The notes: generated from the sequence alone by a model not told the origin. 8,219 nucleotides of DNA from an uncultured Phycisphaerales bacterium (GCA_937868145.1 CALMMH010000609.1:1-8219); one strand, 5' to 3'; counted from the stretch's first letter, positions 1-6,710 are shown. Made by a program: numbers and translations.

Positions 1-1
1 C

Positions 2-994
2 TGCTTCGTCGGTCTGGACGCCTATCAGAAGGTGATCGACAGCGGCGTGGACGTCGTTCTGCTGGCTTCGCCTCCGGGATTCCGGCCGCAGCATCTCAAG
101 GCCGCCGTCGAGGCCGGCAAACACGTCTTCTGCGAGAAGCCCATGGCCACCGACGCTCCGGGCGTTCGTTCCGTCATGGAGTCCGCCGCCAAAGCCAAAG
201 AGCAGAACCTGGCGCTGGTCGCCGGCTTCTGCTGGCGGTATCACCTAGCTCGCCGGGCCTTCTATGAGAAGATTCACCAGGGCGCAATCGGCCATATTCG
301 CGCGATCTACGCCACCTATATGGCTTCGCCCGTGAAACCCATGCCCGCAGCCGACACTCGGCCCGCCGGCATCAGCGATGTCGAATGGCAGGTTCGCAAC
401 TGGTACAACTTCACCTGGCTGTCCGGCGACGGGCTGGTCGAACAGGCCTGCCACAGCGTGGACAAGATCGCGTGGGCGATGAAGGATGTGCCGCCTCTGA
501 AGGCCGTGGGCACCGGTGGCCGCCAGTTCCCCAACAACGAAGGCAACATCTTCGACCACATCGACGTGTTCTACGAGTACGCGGACGGCGTTCGTGCGTT
601 CATGGCCCAGCGCCAGATCCACAACTGCTACAGCGACAACTCCGACTTCGTCATGGGCAGCGACGGCGTGGGGACCATCAAAGGCTGGGACGAACCCACC
701 ATCACCGGCGACGAGAATTGGCGGTACGCCGGTCCGAAGTGCGACATGTACCAGGTCGAGCACAACGAGCTGTTCGACTCCATCCGCAAGGGCCAGCCGA
801 TCAATGACGGCGCCTGGATGGCTACCAGCACGCTGATGGCCATCATGGGACGCATGGCCGCCTACACGGGCAAAGAGATCACCTGGGACCAGGCGTTGAA
901 TTCGCAGGAGAAGCTCGTCCCCGACAACCTGACCTGGGACCAGAGCCTGCCCATCAAGCCCATAGCCATGCCGGGCACGACCGAGTTCATTTGA
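2..994 (+). CDS. Gfo/Idh/MocA family oxidoreductase (5' end missing)
   Basis: NAD(P)-dependent sugar or sugar-derivative dehydrogenase of the Gfo/Idh/MocA superfamily; the substrate cannot be told from sequence. The frame is open back to base 2, reading CFVGLDAYQK before the first possible internal start (GTG at 32), so the gene begins outside the window and the nucleotide-binding first strand with its glycine motif is not visible. What remains is about 330 residues. It shows the later Rossmann strand (VDVVLLASPP), the AGKHVFCEKP motif (EKP at 134-142, whose Lys is a catalytic residue in the family), and a C-terminal alpha/beta domain with EQACHSVD, whose His codon is 452-454 and matches the usual active-site His region. 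No membrane segment is visible, and whether it carries an export signal is unknown. It ends with TGA at 992-994 and converges on the decayed toxin-antitoxin module. The family call is secure; the substrate is unknown. Confidence 0.93.
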   Translation, partial: CFVGLDAYQKVIDSGVDVVLLASPPGFRPQHLKAAVEAGKHVFCEKPMATDAPGVRSVMESAAKAKEQNLALVAGFCWRYHLARRAFYEKIHQGAIGHIRAIYATYMASPVKPMPAADTRPAGISDVEWQVRNWYNFTWLSGDGLVEQACHSVDKIAWAMKDVPPLKAVGTGGRQFPNNEGNIFDHIDVFYEYADGVRAFMAQRQIHNCYSDNSDFVMGSDGVGTIKGWDEPTITGDENWRYAGPKCDMYQVEHNELFDSIRKGQPINDGAWMATSTLMAIMGRMAAYTGKEITWDQALNSQEKLVPDNLTWDQSLPIKPIAMPGTTEFI

Positions 995-1056
995 TGATTC
1001 CGCCGGCAGTACGGTGACGACTGCCAAAGAAATTCGGAATCAACCAGCATAAAAAC

Positions 1057-1097
1057 CAGAACCTCCTCGCTGCTGTCACAGCGGCGAGGAGGTTCTG
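1057..1097 (-). terminator. Long hairpin, intrinsic terminator between converging genes
   Basis: A nearly perfect inverted repeat. The arms CAGAACCTCCTCGC and GCGAGGAGGTTCTG pair over 14 bp. After one T-G wobble, a further GCTG/CAGC stem closes on a 3-base loop. Read on the minus strand the stem is followed by G-TTTTT, a proper U-tract, so it best terminates transcription coming from the mntA/hepT side. On the plus strand the stem is followed by TCATATA, with no U-run, so termination of the oxidoreductase message there would be weaker. It lies 62 bases after the oxidoreductase stop and 41 bases beyond the hepT-remnant stop. Confidence 0.8.
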
Positions 1098-1138
1098 TCA
1101 TATACAGGGGGCGATCGCTGACTGTCGCGTACTTTGGA

Positions 1139-1255
1139 TCAGTCCTGGCTGGGTTCTTCGTCAAGAACGCGACATAACTCCATGATCAGCGGCGGTAGGT
1201 CCTCTCTGACAATGGCCCACAGAATACCTAGGTCCACCGCGTCATGCTGCGGCAT
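1139..1255 (-). pseudogene. hepT: HepT-like toxin remnant (C-terminal fragment)
   Basis: The frame from ATG at 1255-1253 to TGA at 1141-1139 encodes only 38 residues: [20 protein letters not shown] followed by PPLIMELCRVLDEEPSQD. The part from AVDLGILW through DLPPLI matches the last helix of HepT/DUF86 toxins, where it normally follows the RX4-6H catalytic motif and a ...HGYDAVDL-type segment. Complete HepT proteins have about 100-140 residues, so most of the helical bundle and the catalytic Arg/His are gone. The start overlaps the end of mntA by 14 bases, the usual overlap in intact MntA-HepT operons, so the original start seems kept and the middle deleted. Known family role: HepT is an RNase or minimal-nucleotidyltransferase-regulated toxin. 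This fragment cannot have that activity. It could be a small expressed peptide, but nothing supports that. Confidence 0.72.
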
Positions 1256-1539
1256 AGTGTACCTCGGCCTCGGCGAGGACCTGGCTGCGGAAATAGGGTG
1301 AAAGGAATCCTGCGGTATTCAAATCGACCTTGCGTCCGAGTATTTCCGAGAGTTCTTCTTCCATGCCGAAAAACCGTAGGCCGACTCGTGCTTCGGGCTC
1401 GAACTCGACGAGGATATCGACGTCGCTGTCGGGCCGGAAGTCGTCTCGAAGAACCGAACAGAGCCAGCCGTCGAATGTGATTACGACGACAGAACTCCGC
1501 GATCTTGTCGTCCGGAATGTCGATTCGCGCTCTGGTCAT
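1242..1539 (-). pseudogene. mntA: MntA-like nucleotidyltransferase antitoxin, frameshifted
   Basis: From ATG at 1539-1537 the frame reads [20 protein letters not shown] then [10 protein letters not shown], the standard N-terminus of MNT-domain antitoxins. It then loses similarity at about 1455. A second frame takes over at once ([20 protein letters not shown], later [38 protein letters not shown]) and ends with TGA at 1244-1242. Adding back five bases restores a 100-residue protein with an exact GS-X10-DXD nucleotidyltransferase motif. Intact MntA AMPylates its partner HepT toxin. Here the reading frame is broken and the partner is also truncated, so the module is dead. An upstream GTG at 1590 is in frame and preceded by AGGG, but family length favours 1539. 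A sequencing or assembly error is the only alternative to a pseudogene; a simple +1 slip would not restore the GS residues. Confidence 0.85.
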
Positions 1540-1661
1540 GGCCTGTATTATGGCGGTTCGCTTTGAGTGTGAAAAGACATCAATCCCCACAAATCCCTAT
1601 TTGGCAAGCATTTGCAGATATCTGGCTCGGTTGGCGGCTGTTCGTGCCACGTCAAGATGAT

Positions 1662-1690
1662 TTGCCAAAACCGCCGGGATTCGCTATAGT
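1662..1690 (+). promoter_or_regulatory. Sigma70-type promoter for hemW-lepA
   Basis: TTGCCA (1662-1667, five of six to TTGACA), a 17-base spacer, and TATAGT (1685-1690, five of six to TATAAT). The predicted transcript starts near 1697, about 40 bases before the ATG at 1736. It is the only good match between the mntA remnant and hemW. Its -35 element is also half of an 8-bp inverted repeat (1600-1607 TTTGGCAA with 1662-1669 TTGCCAAA). Confidence 0.6.
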
Positions 1691-1735
1691 GGCTGGTTTG
1701 GGTGCCATCGGAAGTCCTCTCGATCCCTTGGAAAA

Positions 1736-3022
1736 ATGATAATGGCAGAACTGGCTACCGGACCAACAAGACACGGGCTGCGTTGTGCGTCGTGCGTGAA
1801 GCGTGAAGCGGATTCGCAGACGGCGGGTCGCCATGTGCTTGCTGTTGCCGACGACGAGCGACGAGCGACGAGCAACGAATCCGCCGGGCTCTACGTCCAT
1901 ATTCCGGTGTGCCGGAGCAAGTGCCGATACTGTGGGTTCTATTCCGTGCCGGCCGGGGGCGTCGACGCCGGCCGACTGGTCGATGGTTTGCTGCGGGAGT
2001 TGGAGCGATACGACGATGGAATCGAATTCTGCACGGCCTATATCGGCGGGGGTAGTCCGACCGCGCTGCCTGCGGAAGAGTTGATTCGGCTGGTGCGGCG
2101 GGTGCGCGAGCGATGCCCGCAGGCCCAGGAATTCACGGTCGAGTGCAATCCCGGGCAGGTGGATGCGAGGTTGCTGGGCGGGTTGAAGACGGCCGGCGTG
2201 AATCGGTTGTCGTTCGGGGCTCAGTCGTTCAACGCACGGGAGCTGGAGCTGCTGGGTCGTGCGCATTCGGTCGGGCAGATTGCAGCGGCGGTGGCGATGG
2301 CCCGTCGTTCGGGGTTCGAAAACGTCGGGCTGGATCTGATTTTTGCGATTCCAGGCTCGACGCTCGCCGATTGGCAGGCCGGCCTGGAGGCGGCGCTTGC
2401 ATTGAACATCGAGCATGTGTCGGCGTATAGTCTGAGTTTTGAAGCGGGAACGGTGTTCGAAGCCTGGCGGGGGACCGGCTGGCTGGCGGCTGTGGATGAG
2501 GAACTCGATCGGGCCATGTATGAGGAGGCCATCGACCGGCTGGAACGAGCGGGGCTCAGGCAGTATGAGATTTCCAATTTCGCCAGGCCGGGATGTGAAT
2601 GCAGGCACAATCTGGGGTACTGGGCCAATCGGCCGTATGTGGGCATCGGCCCGGCGGCGGCTTCGTACCTGACGAACGACGCGGTCCGGGCGAGCGGGCG
2701 GCGGCTCACGAACGACGCGGACATCGGGCGATACCTTGCGGCTGTGGAAAGCGGACGGACGGCGCCGGCGGAGACGAACCTGGTGAGTCCGGACGACGCG
2801 GCCTGTGAAACCGCGGTGTTGAACCTTCGACGGCGAGAGGGGATCGATCTGGCGGAGTTTCACCGGCGGACCGGACGCGATGCGATGCGGATCTTCGCCG
2901 AGCCGATCGGGCGATACCGGCAAATGGGCCTGATCGAGGTTGCGGACCGGGCGGTCCGGCTCAGTGGGCAGGCGCTGCCCATTGCGGACACGATCCTTTG
3001 CGATTTTTCGGCTCTGGAATGA
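1736..3022 (+). CDS. hemW: HemW, radical SAM heme chaperone (coproporphyrinogen III oxidase-like)
   Basis: 428 residues. HemW is a cytoplasmic radical-SAM protein that binds heme and passes it to membrane acceptors. It was long annotated as oxygen-independent coproporphyrinogen oxidase (HemN-like). The radical SAM cluster motif CX3CX2C is at C59, C63 and C66 in YVHIPVCRSKCRYCGF. GGGSP at 104-108 is the SAM-binding glycine motif, followed by ECNPG, RLSFGAQSF, LGRAHS, a DLIFAIPG segment, AYSLSFEAGT, and QYEISNFARPGCECRHN leading into the GYWANRPYVGIGP block. The C-terminal HemN_C domain ends in MGLIEVADRAVRLS. Conserved HemW sequence begins only near residue 50, so 1736 gives an unusual N-terminal extension made largely of translated heptamer repeats. 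An in-frame GTG at 1835 is an alternative start, but the promoter places transcription just before 1736. The stop overlaps a possible lepA ATG (3019). The family is certain; the start is not. Confidence 0.93.
   Translation: MIMAELATGPTRHGLRCASCVKREADSQTAGRHVLAVADDERRATSNESAGLYVHIPVCRSKCRYCGFYSVPAGGVDAGRLVDGLLRELERYDDGIEFCTAYIGGGSPTALPAEELIRLVRRVRERCPQAQEFTVECNPGQVDARLLGGLKTAGVNRLSFGAQSFNARELELLGRAHSVGQIAAAVAMARRSGFENVGLDLIFAIPGSTLADWQAGLEAALALNIEHVSAYSLSFEAGTVFEAWRGTGWLAAVDEELDRAMYEEAIDRLERAGLRQYEISNFARPGCECRHNLGYWANRPYVGIGPAAASYLTNDAVRASGRRLTNDADIGRYLAAVESGRTAPAETNLVSPDDAACETAVLNLRRREGIDLAEFHRRTGRDAMRIFAEPIGRYRQMGLIEVADRAVRLSGQALPIADTILCDFSALE
1779..1813 (+). repeat. Degenerate heptanucleotide tandem repeat (first array)
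   Basis: Five consecutive 7-base units in register: TGCGTTG, TGCGTCG, TGCGTGA, AGCGTGA and AGCGGAT, sharing the core NGCGT (last unit diverged). The array lies in the 5' coding part of hemW, in the extension that precedes conserved sequence. Because 7 is not a multiple of 3, each copy is read in a different frame, so the protein shows no obvious repeat. Confidence 0.7.
1852..1879 (+). repeat. Heptanucleotide tandem repeat CGACGAG (second array)
   Basis: Three exact copies of CGACGAG (1852-1858, 1859-1865, 1866-1872) plus a fourth with two changes, CAACGAA (1873-1879). It lies 38 bases after the first heptamer array, immediately before the codons for the conserved HemW start (AGLYVHIP). It encodes the hydrophilic DERRATSNE stretch. 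The same unit length as the first array suggests a common origin by slippage. Confidence 0.85.
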
Positions 3023-3030
3023 CAGGACCT

Positions 3031-4827
3031 ATGGATATTCAGAACATTCGGAATTTTTCAATCGTCGCACACATTGACCACGGCAAGAGCACGCTCGCCG
3101 ACCGCATGCTGGAACTGACCGGCACGATCACCTCGCGCCAGGCCAAGGACCAGATTCTCGACAGCATGGACATCGAGCGGGAGCGCGGCATCACGATCAA
3201 GGCCTCCGCCGTCACCATGGAATACGAGCACGAGGGCCAGCCCTACATGCTCAACCTGATCGACACGCCGGGACACGTTGATTTCGGGTACGAGGTGTCC
3301 AGGGCTTTGGCGGCGTGCGAAGGGGCGCTGCTGGTGGTGGACGCGACGCAGGGGATTCAGGCGCAGACGCTGGCGAACGCCTACCTGGCCACCGAGGCCG
3401 GGGCTGAGATCCTCGGTGTGATCAACAAGGTCGATCTGCCGGCGGCGCAGGCGGACCTGGTGGCCGAGGAAATCGAACACGTTCTCGGCATCCGCAAGAA
3501 CGAATGCTTCCACATCAGCGCCAAGAGCGGCCTCGGCGTCAAGGACTTGCTCGACGCCGTCTGCATGCTCCTGCCCCCGCCGGTCGACCGCAGCGACGAG
3601 CCCGCCCGCGCCCTGATCTTCGACAGCCAGTACGACGACTATCGCGGCGTCATCTGCTATGTCCGCGTCTTCTCCGGCACGCTCAAGACCCGCCAGCGAG
3701 TCCGCCTCATGGGCAACGGCTTCACCTACCAGGTCACCGAGCTCGGCAAATTCCGTCCGGACATGAGGCCTGTCGATGAACTCGGCACCGGCGAGGTCGG
3801 TTACGTCATCGCCAACATCCGCGACCTGGCCAACGTCCGCATCGGCGACACGATCACCGACGACGTGCACCCGGCCCCGGACGCCCTCAGGGGCTACAAA
3901 CCGCCGATGCAGATGGTCTTTTCCGACTTCTATCCCGGCAACAACACGGAATACCCGCGTCTTCGCGCCGCCTTCGACAAGCTCTCCCTCAACGACGCCA
4001 GCTTCACCTTCGTCCCGCAGAACTCCCAGGCGCTGGGCTTCGGCTTTCGCTGCGGCTTTCTGGGGCTCTTACACATGGAGATCATCCAGGAGCGGCTCGA
4101 ACGCGAGAACGACATCGACGTCGTCCAGACCGCTCCGACCGTCAGTTATGAGATCCTTCTCCGCGACGGGACGGTCAAGAGGATTGATGCCCCCAGCGAA
4201 CTGCCCGACCGCACCATGGTCGAGGAGATCCGCGAGCCGTTCGTCAAGCTCGAAATCATCACCACCAACGACACGATCGGCGGCATCATGAAGCTCGCCG
4301 AGGGCCGCCGGTGCAAGCTGCTCAAGACCGACTACCTCAGTCCCACGCGCGTCATGATGGTGTACAAGGCCCCGCTGGCCGAGATCGTCTACGACTTTTA
4401 CGACCTCATCAAAGGCGTCAGCCACGGCTATGCCACGATGGACTACGAATTTACCGGCTTCGAGGTCGGGGACCTGGTCAAGATCGACATCCTCGTCAAC
4501 GGGATGCCCGTCGAGGCGCTCTCATTGATCGTGCACCGCAGCAACGCCGAGCCGCGAGGCCGTAAGCTCATTACGAAGCTGCGTAAGGCGATCCCGCGTC
4601 AGCAGTTCGAGATCCCGCTCCAGGTCGCCATCGGCGGCAAGATCATCGCCCGCGAGACGATCAAGGCCTATCGCAAGGACGTGACGGCCAAGCTCTACGG
4701 CGGCGACGTCACCCGCAAGATGAAGCTCCTCAAGAAACAGAAAGAGGGCAAGAAACGCATGAAGAACATCGGGGCCGTCGAGATCCCGCAAGAGGCCTTC
4801 ATGAGCGTGTTGGACACGAGCGACTGA
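3031..4827 (+). CDS. lepA: LepA, elongation factor 4 (ribosome-associated GTPase)
   Basis: 598 residues, the usual length of LepA/EF4 (E. coli 599). It is a translational GTPase that acts on the ribosome in the cytoplasm and is linked to back-translocation and 30S assembly. GTPase motifs are complete: AHIDHGKS at 13-20, RGITI at 52-56, DTPGH at 78-82, NKVD at 132-135 and SAK at 163-165. The LepA-specific C-terminal domain is present, with KLLKKQKEGKKRMKNIG and EIPQEAFMSVLD near the end. I chose ATG 3031 (MDIQNIRNFSI) because the family starts here and AGGA lies at 3024-3027, though its 3-base spacing is short. ATG 3019, overlapping the hemW stop as ATGA, would add 12 residues and would be translationally coupled. 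hemW-lepA adjacency is common in bacteria. Codons 90-147 use G-ending Ala/Thr/Gly codons unlike the C-ending ones around them. Confidence 0.98.
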   Translation: MDIQNIRNFSIVAHIDHGKSTLADRMLELTGTITSRQAKDQILDSMDIERERGITIKASAVTMEYEHEGQPYMLNLIDTPGHVDFGYEVSRALAACEGALLVVDATQGIQAQTLANAYLATEAGAEILGVINKVDLPAAQADLVAEEIEHVLGIRKNECFHISAKSGLGVKDLLDAVCMLLPPPVDRSDEPARALIFDSQYDDYRGVICYVRVFSGTLKTRQRVRLMGNGFTYQVTELGKFRPDMRPVDELGTGEVGYVIANIRDLANVRIGDTITDDVHPAPDALRGYKPPMQMVFSDFYPGNNTEYPRLRAAFDKLSLNDASFTFVPQNSQALGFGFRCGFLGLLHMEIIQERLERENDIDVVQTAPTVSYEILLRDGTVKRIDAPSELPDRTMVEEIREPFVKLEIITTNDTIGGIMKLAEGRRCKLLKTDYLSPTRVMMVYKAPLAEIVYDFYDLIKGVSHGYATMDYEFTGFEVGDLVKIDILVNGMPVEALSLIVHRSNAEPRGRKLITKLRKAIPRQQFEIPLQVAIGGKIIARETIKAYRKDVTAKLYGGDVTRKMKLLKKQKEGKKRMKNIGAVEIPQEAFMSVLDTSD

Positions 4828-4845
4828 CGACCGCAACCGCGGAAC

Positions 4846-4874
4846 TTGTGGCTCGCAGTCCGTCGGTGTATAAT
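4846..4874 (+). promoter_or_regulatory. Sigma70-type promoter for the small membrane protein gene
   Basis: A perfect TATAAT at 4869-4874 with a weak -35, TTGTGG (4846-4851), at the ideal 17-base spacing. It starts 19 bases after the lepA stop. The predicted start near 4881 leaves a leader of about 87 bases before the ATG at 4968. No terminator hairpin with a U-run is seen between lepA and this promoter, so read-through from lepA is also possible. Confidence 0.55.
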
Positions 4875-4893
4875 TGGAACTCGAGTCAAGATT

Positions 4894-4910
4894 CCGGACG
4901 ACGAGTCCGG
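4894..4910 (+). other. Small hairpin in the leader of the membrane protein gene
   Basis: CCGGAC, a 5-base loop GACGA, then GTCCGG form a perfect 6-bp GC-rich stem. It would sit about 13 bases into the predicted transcript. With no U-tract after it, it is not a terminator. It may stabilise the 5' end or be chance. Confidence 0.3.
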
Positions 4911-4967
4911 CGTGGATGCGCTGTGGAACACGAGCGTATGTGATCTGACGTTGAGGAAGCAGAGAGG

Positions 4968-5261
4968 ATGAAGGGCAGAGCGGCCATAGCCAGACGAGAT
5001 CGGCGGGGACGTCGGGCGTCCCCTGTGGCTTGCGAACCTGTGTCGCAGTGGTCGCACCGGCTGTCCGATTTCGGATGCGGCTTCGTGTTGATCATTCTGT
5101 TGTACGCAGGCAAGCCGTACAACAGCAGTCACCCGTCTCCACCAATCGGAGAACTGTTGCTGGCGGGCATGATCTTCGGGACAATCACCGCATTGTTCGG
5201 TCGCCGCTTCTGGCGTTTGCTCGGCAGGGTCCCGTCGCCTCTCCAAAGACGTCGCGGATGA
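4968..5261 (+). CDS. Small membrane protein, function unknown
   Basis: 97 residues; I do not recognise a family. A basic N-terminus (KGRAAIARRDRRGRR) is followed by a first hydrophobic segment at about residues 36-47 (CGFVLIILLYAG). A short loop with KPYNSSHPSPPIG leads to a second segment of about 20 residues (ELLLAGMIFGTITALFG), and the tail is again basic (RRFWRLLGRV), ending RRRG. By the positive-inside rule both ends would be cytoplasmic and the loop outside. Support for a real gene: the TATAAT promoter upstream, GAGGA at 4953-4957 with AGAGAGG directly before the ATG, and the coherent two-helix layout. The first ~30 residues could be non-coding if a later start is used. It lies between lepA and the convergent oxidoreductase, without a functional link to either. 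Confidence 0.55.
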   Translation: MKGRAAIARRDRRGRRASPVACEPVSQWSHRLSDFGCGFVLIILLYAGKPYNSSHPSPPIGELLLAGMIFGTITALFGRRFWRLLGRVPSPLQRRRG

Positions 5262-5375
5262 ACCCAAGCCATAGGCCGGTCTAAAACCGCAGCATCGTCC
5301 CTCTGGCGAGAGCCCTTGCGGACTCGTGTCGTGGAACCAGGACCCCACGTACCCCGCGTCAGCCGGGCGTTGTGT

Positions 5376-6710
5376 CTATAGCCACTGCGTGCGGCTTGGT
5401 TGTCGCACGAGGGCGTCGGCTTCGGGCACGCCTTTGGCTTTCATGGCTTGGCCGTCCCATTCGAGGTTGCGCTGCAACCTCAGCGCGACGGTGCCCGCCA
5501 GACCGATCTCGGTGAGGCGTCCTCCGAACTCGAAAGGCGAATAGGTCTTTCCATTCTCCAGAATGGCGTCGGCCCATTCCTGGAAGTGCCCGGCGACGCG
5601 CGGCAGGCTCTGTGGCACCTTGACGGCTTCGGGATGCTTCTCGTGTCCGATGAACTTCTTGTCGTCGTTCAGCTTGACATAGCATTGGTCATTCCAAAGC
5701 CCGGCGGACAGCAGGCCTTTCTCGCCTTCAACGATCGCGCCCACCCGATCGATACCGCCAAAGGTGCTGATGAGTTGGTCGGTGATCCGTTTGGGCGGCA
5801 TGTCCTCGCCTCCGGTGTAGTAGATCAGGCTCACCGAAGCGCGATTTCCTTCGGCGGCAAAATGGAACGTGTGCGTCACCGCCTGAGCATAGCTTTCCAT
5901 GCCTGCCCCTTTCACGTTGCTGATCTCAACGCGAGAGGGATACCCCAGGTTGAGCGCCCGGACCGGCATATTGAAAGAATGGCAGCAGAAATCGCCGATC
6001 GAGCCATTGCCGAAATCGTACCATCCTCGCCACTTCTCCGGGTGGTAGGTGTCCGCCTTGTAGGGCCGCAGGGGGGCGGGTCCGCACCAGAAATCCCAGT
6101 TCATGCCCGCCGGCGTGGGGTCGGACCCCGCCGGACGCGGAACGCCGCAGGGCCAACTGTGGGTCGGGTGCCAGACGTGGACATTGCTGATGTTCCCGAG
6201 CAGGCCGGATTGAATCAGCTCGACACTCCGACGCAGGTTCGACGACGCGCTGCCCTGGTTGCCGGTCTGGGTGACCACCTTCGATTGGCGGGCCAGTTCA
6301 GCCATCGCGCGGGCCTCGGCGATGGTGCGCGTCAGCGGCTTTTCGCAGTACACGTGCAGGCCGGCCTTCATCGCGGCTGTGCAGATCGCCGCGTGCCAAT
6401 GGTCCGGCGTGGCGACGACAACCGCGTCGAGCGTCTTTTCCTTCTCCAGCAACTGGCGGTAGTCGGAGTACGCCTTGACTTCGCTGGCCTGAGCCTTGTG
6501 CCGAGCCTGAGATTTGGCGATCTGGTTGGGGTCCACGTCGCAGAACGCCACCACGTTGTGGCCCAACTGTAGTGCCGTGTTGACATGGCCCTGGATCTGG
6601 CCGCCCATGCCGATGAAAGCGATGTTGAGTTTCTTGTTGGCTCCGAGGACGATTCTCGGGACAATGACGGGTACGGCGATGACCGAAGCCAGGAAGGTCC
6701 GACGCTTCAT
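5376..6710 (-). CDS. Tat-exported Gfo/Idh/MocA family oxidoreductase
   Basis: 444 residues. The N-terminus MKRRTFLASVIAVPVIVPRI then VLGA is a twin-arginine signal (RR at 3-4, then a hydrophobic stretch), so the folded, cofactor-loaded enzyme is probably exported to the periplasm. The Rossmann motif FIGMGGQIQG is at 32-41, followed by VVVATPDHWHA and YCEKP with the family's EKP at 123-125. The substrate domain contains TGNQGSASSNLRRSVELIQSG and a GDFCCHSFNMP block with the expected His. The C-terminus (FEFGGRLTEIGLAGTVALRL and onward) is typical of planctomycete and Bacteroidetes paralogues. Some members of this superfamily are NAD-dependent glycosidases (GH109), so simple dehydrogenation is not assured; the substrate is unknown. 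ATG 6710 is chosen because the Tat signal begins there and a GAGAGAG stretch precedes it; the 57 upstream in-frame codons are leader and promoter. It is divergent from the GH95-like gene. Confidence 0.92.
   Translation of the reverse strand: MKRRTFLASVIAVPVIVPRIVLGANKKLNIAFIGMGGQIQGHVNTALQLGHNVVAFCDVDPNQIAKSQARHKAQASEVKAYSDYRQLLEKEKTLDAVVVATPDHWHAAICTAAMKAGLHVYCEKPLTRTIAEARAMAELARQSKVVTQTGNQGSASSNLRRSVELIQSGLLGNISNVHVWHPTHSWPCGVPRPAGSDPTPAGMNWDFWCGPAPLRPYKADTYHPEKWRGWYDFGNGSIGDFCCHSFNMPVRALNLGYPSRVEISNVKGAGMESYAQAVTHTFHFAAEGNRASVSLIYYTGGEDMPPKRITDQLISTFGGIDRVGAIVEGEKGLLSAGLWNDQCYVKLNDDKKFIGHEKHPEAVKVPQSLPRVAGHFQEWADAILENGKTYSPFEFGGRLTEIGLAGTVALRLQRNLEWDGQAMKAKGVPEADALVRQPSRTQWL

Noticed and set aside
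1600..1669. 8-bp inverted repeat TTTGGCAA / TTGCCAAA, 54 bases apart
   Set aside because: It is too short and widely spaced to claim as an operator, although one arm overlaps the hemW -35.
1779..1879. CRISPR array
   Set aside because: The repeats are only 7 bases and directly adjacent, with no spacers.
1652..2923. 423-codon open frame on the minus strand
   Set aside because: It is antisense to hemW, which has full family motifs. The translation is Arg/Pro/Gln-rich low-complexity sequence typical of a GC-rich shadow.
5262..5375. Terminator between the small membrane gene and the convergent oxidoreductase
   Set aside because: Only 4-5 bp stems without a U-run are visible (for example CCTCT/AGAG near 5300), so no terminator can be supported.
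5400..6572. 390-codon open frame on the plus strand
   Set aside because: Antisense to the Tat-exported oxidoreductase, which has clear Rossmann and EKP motifs.
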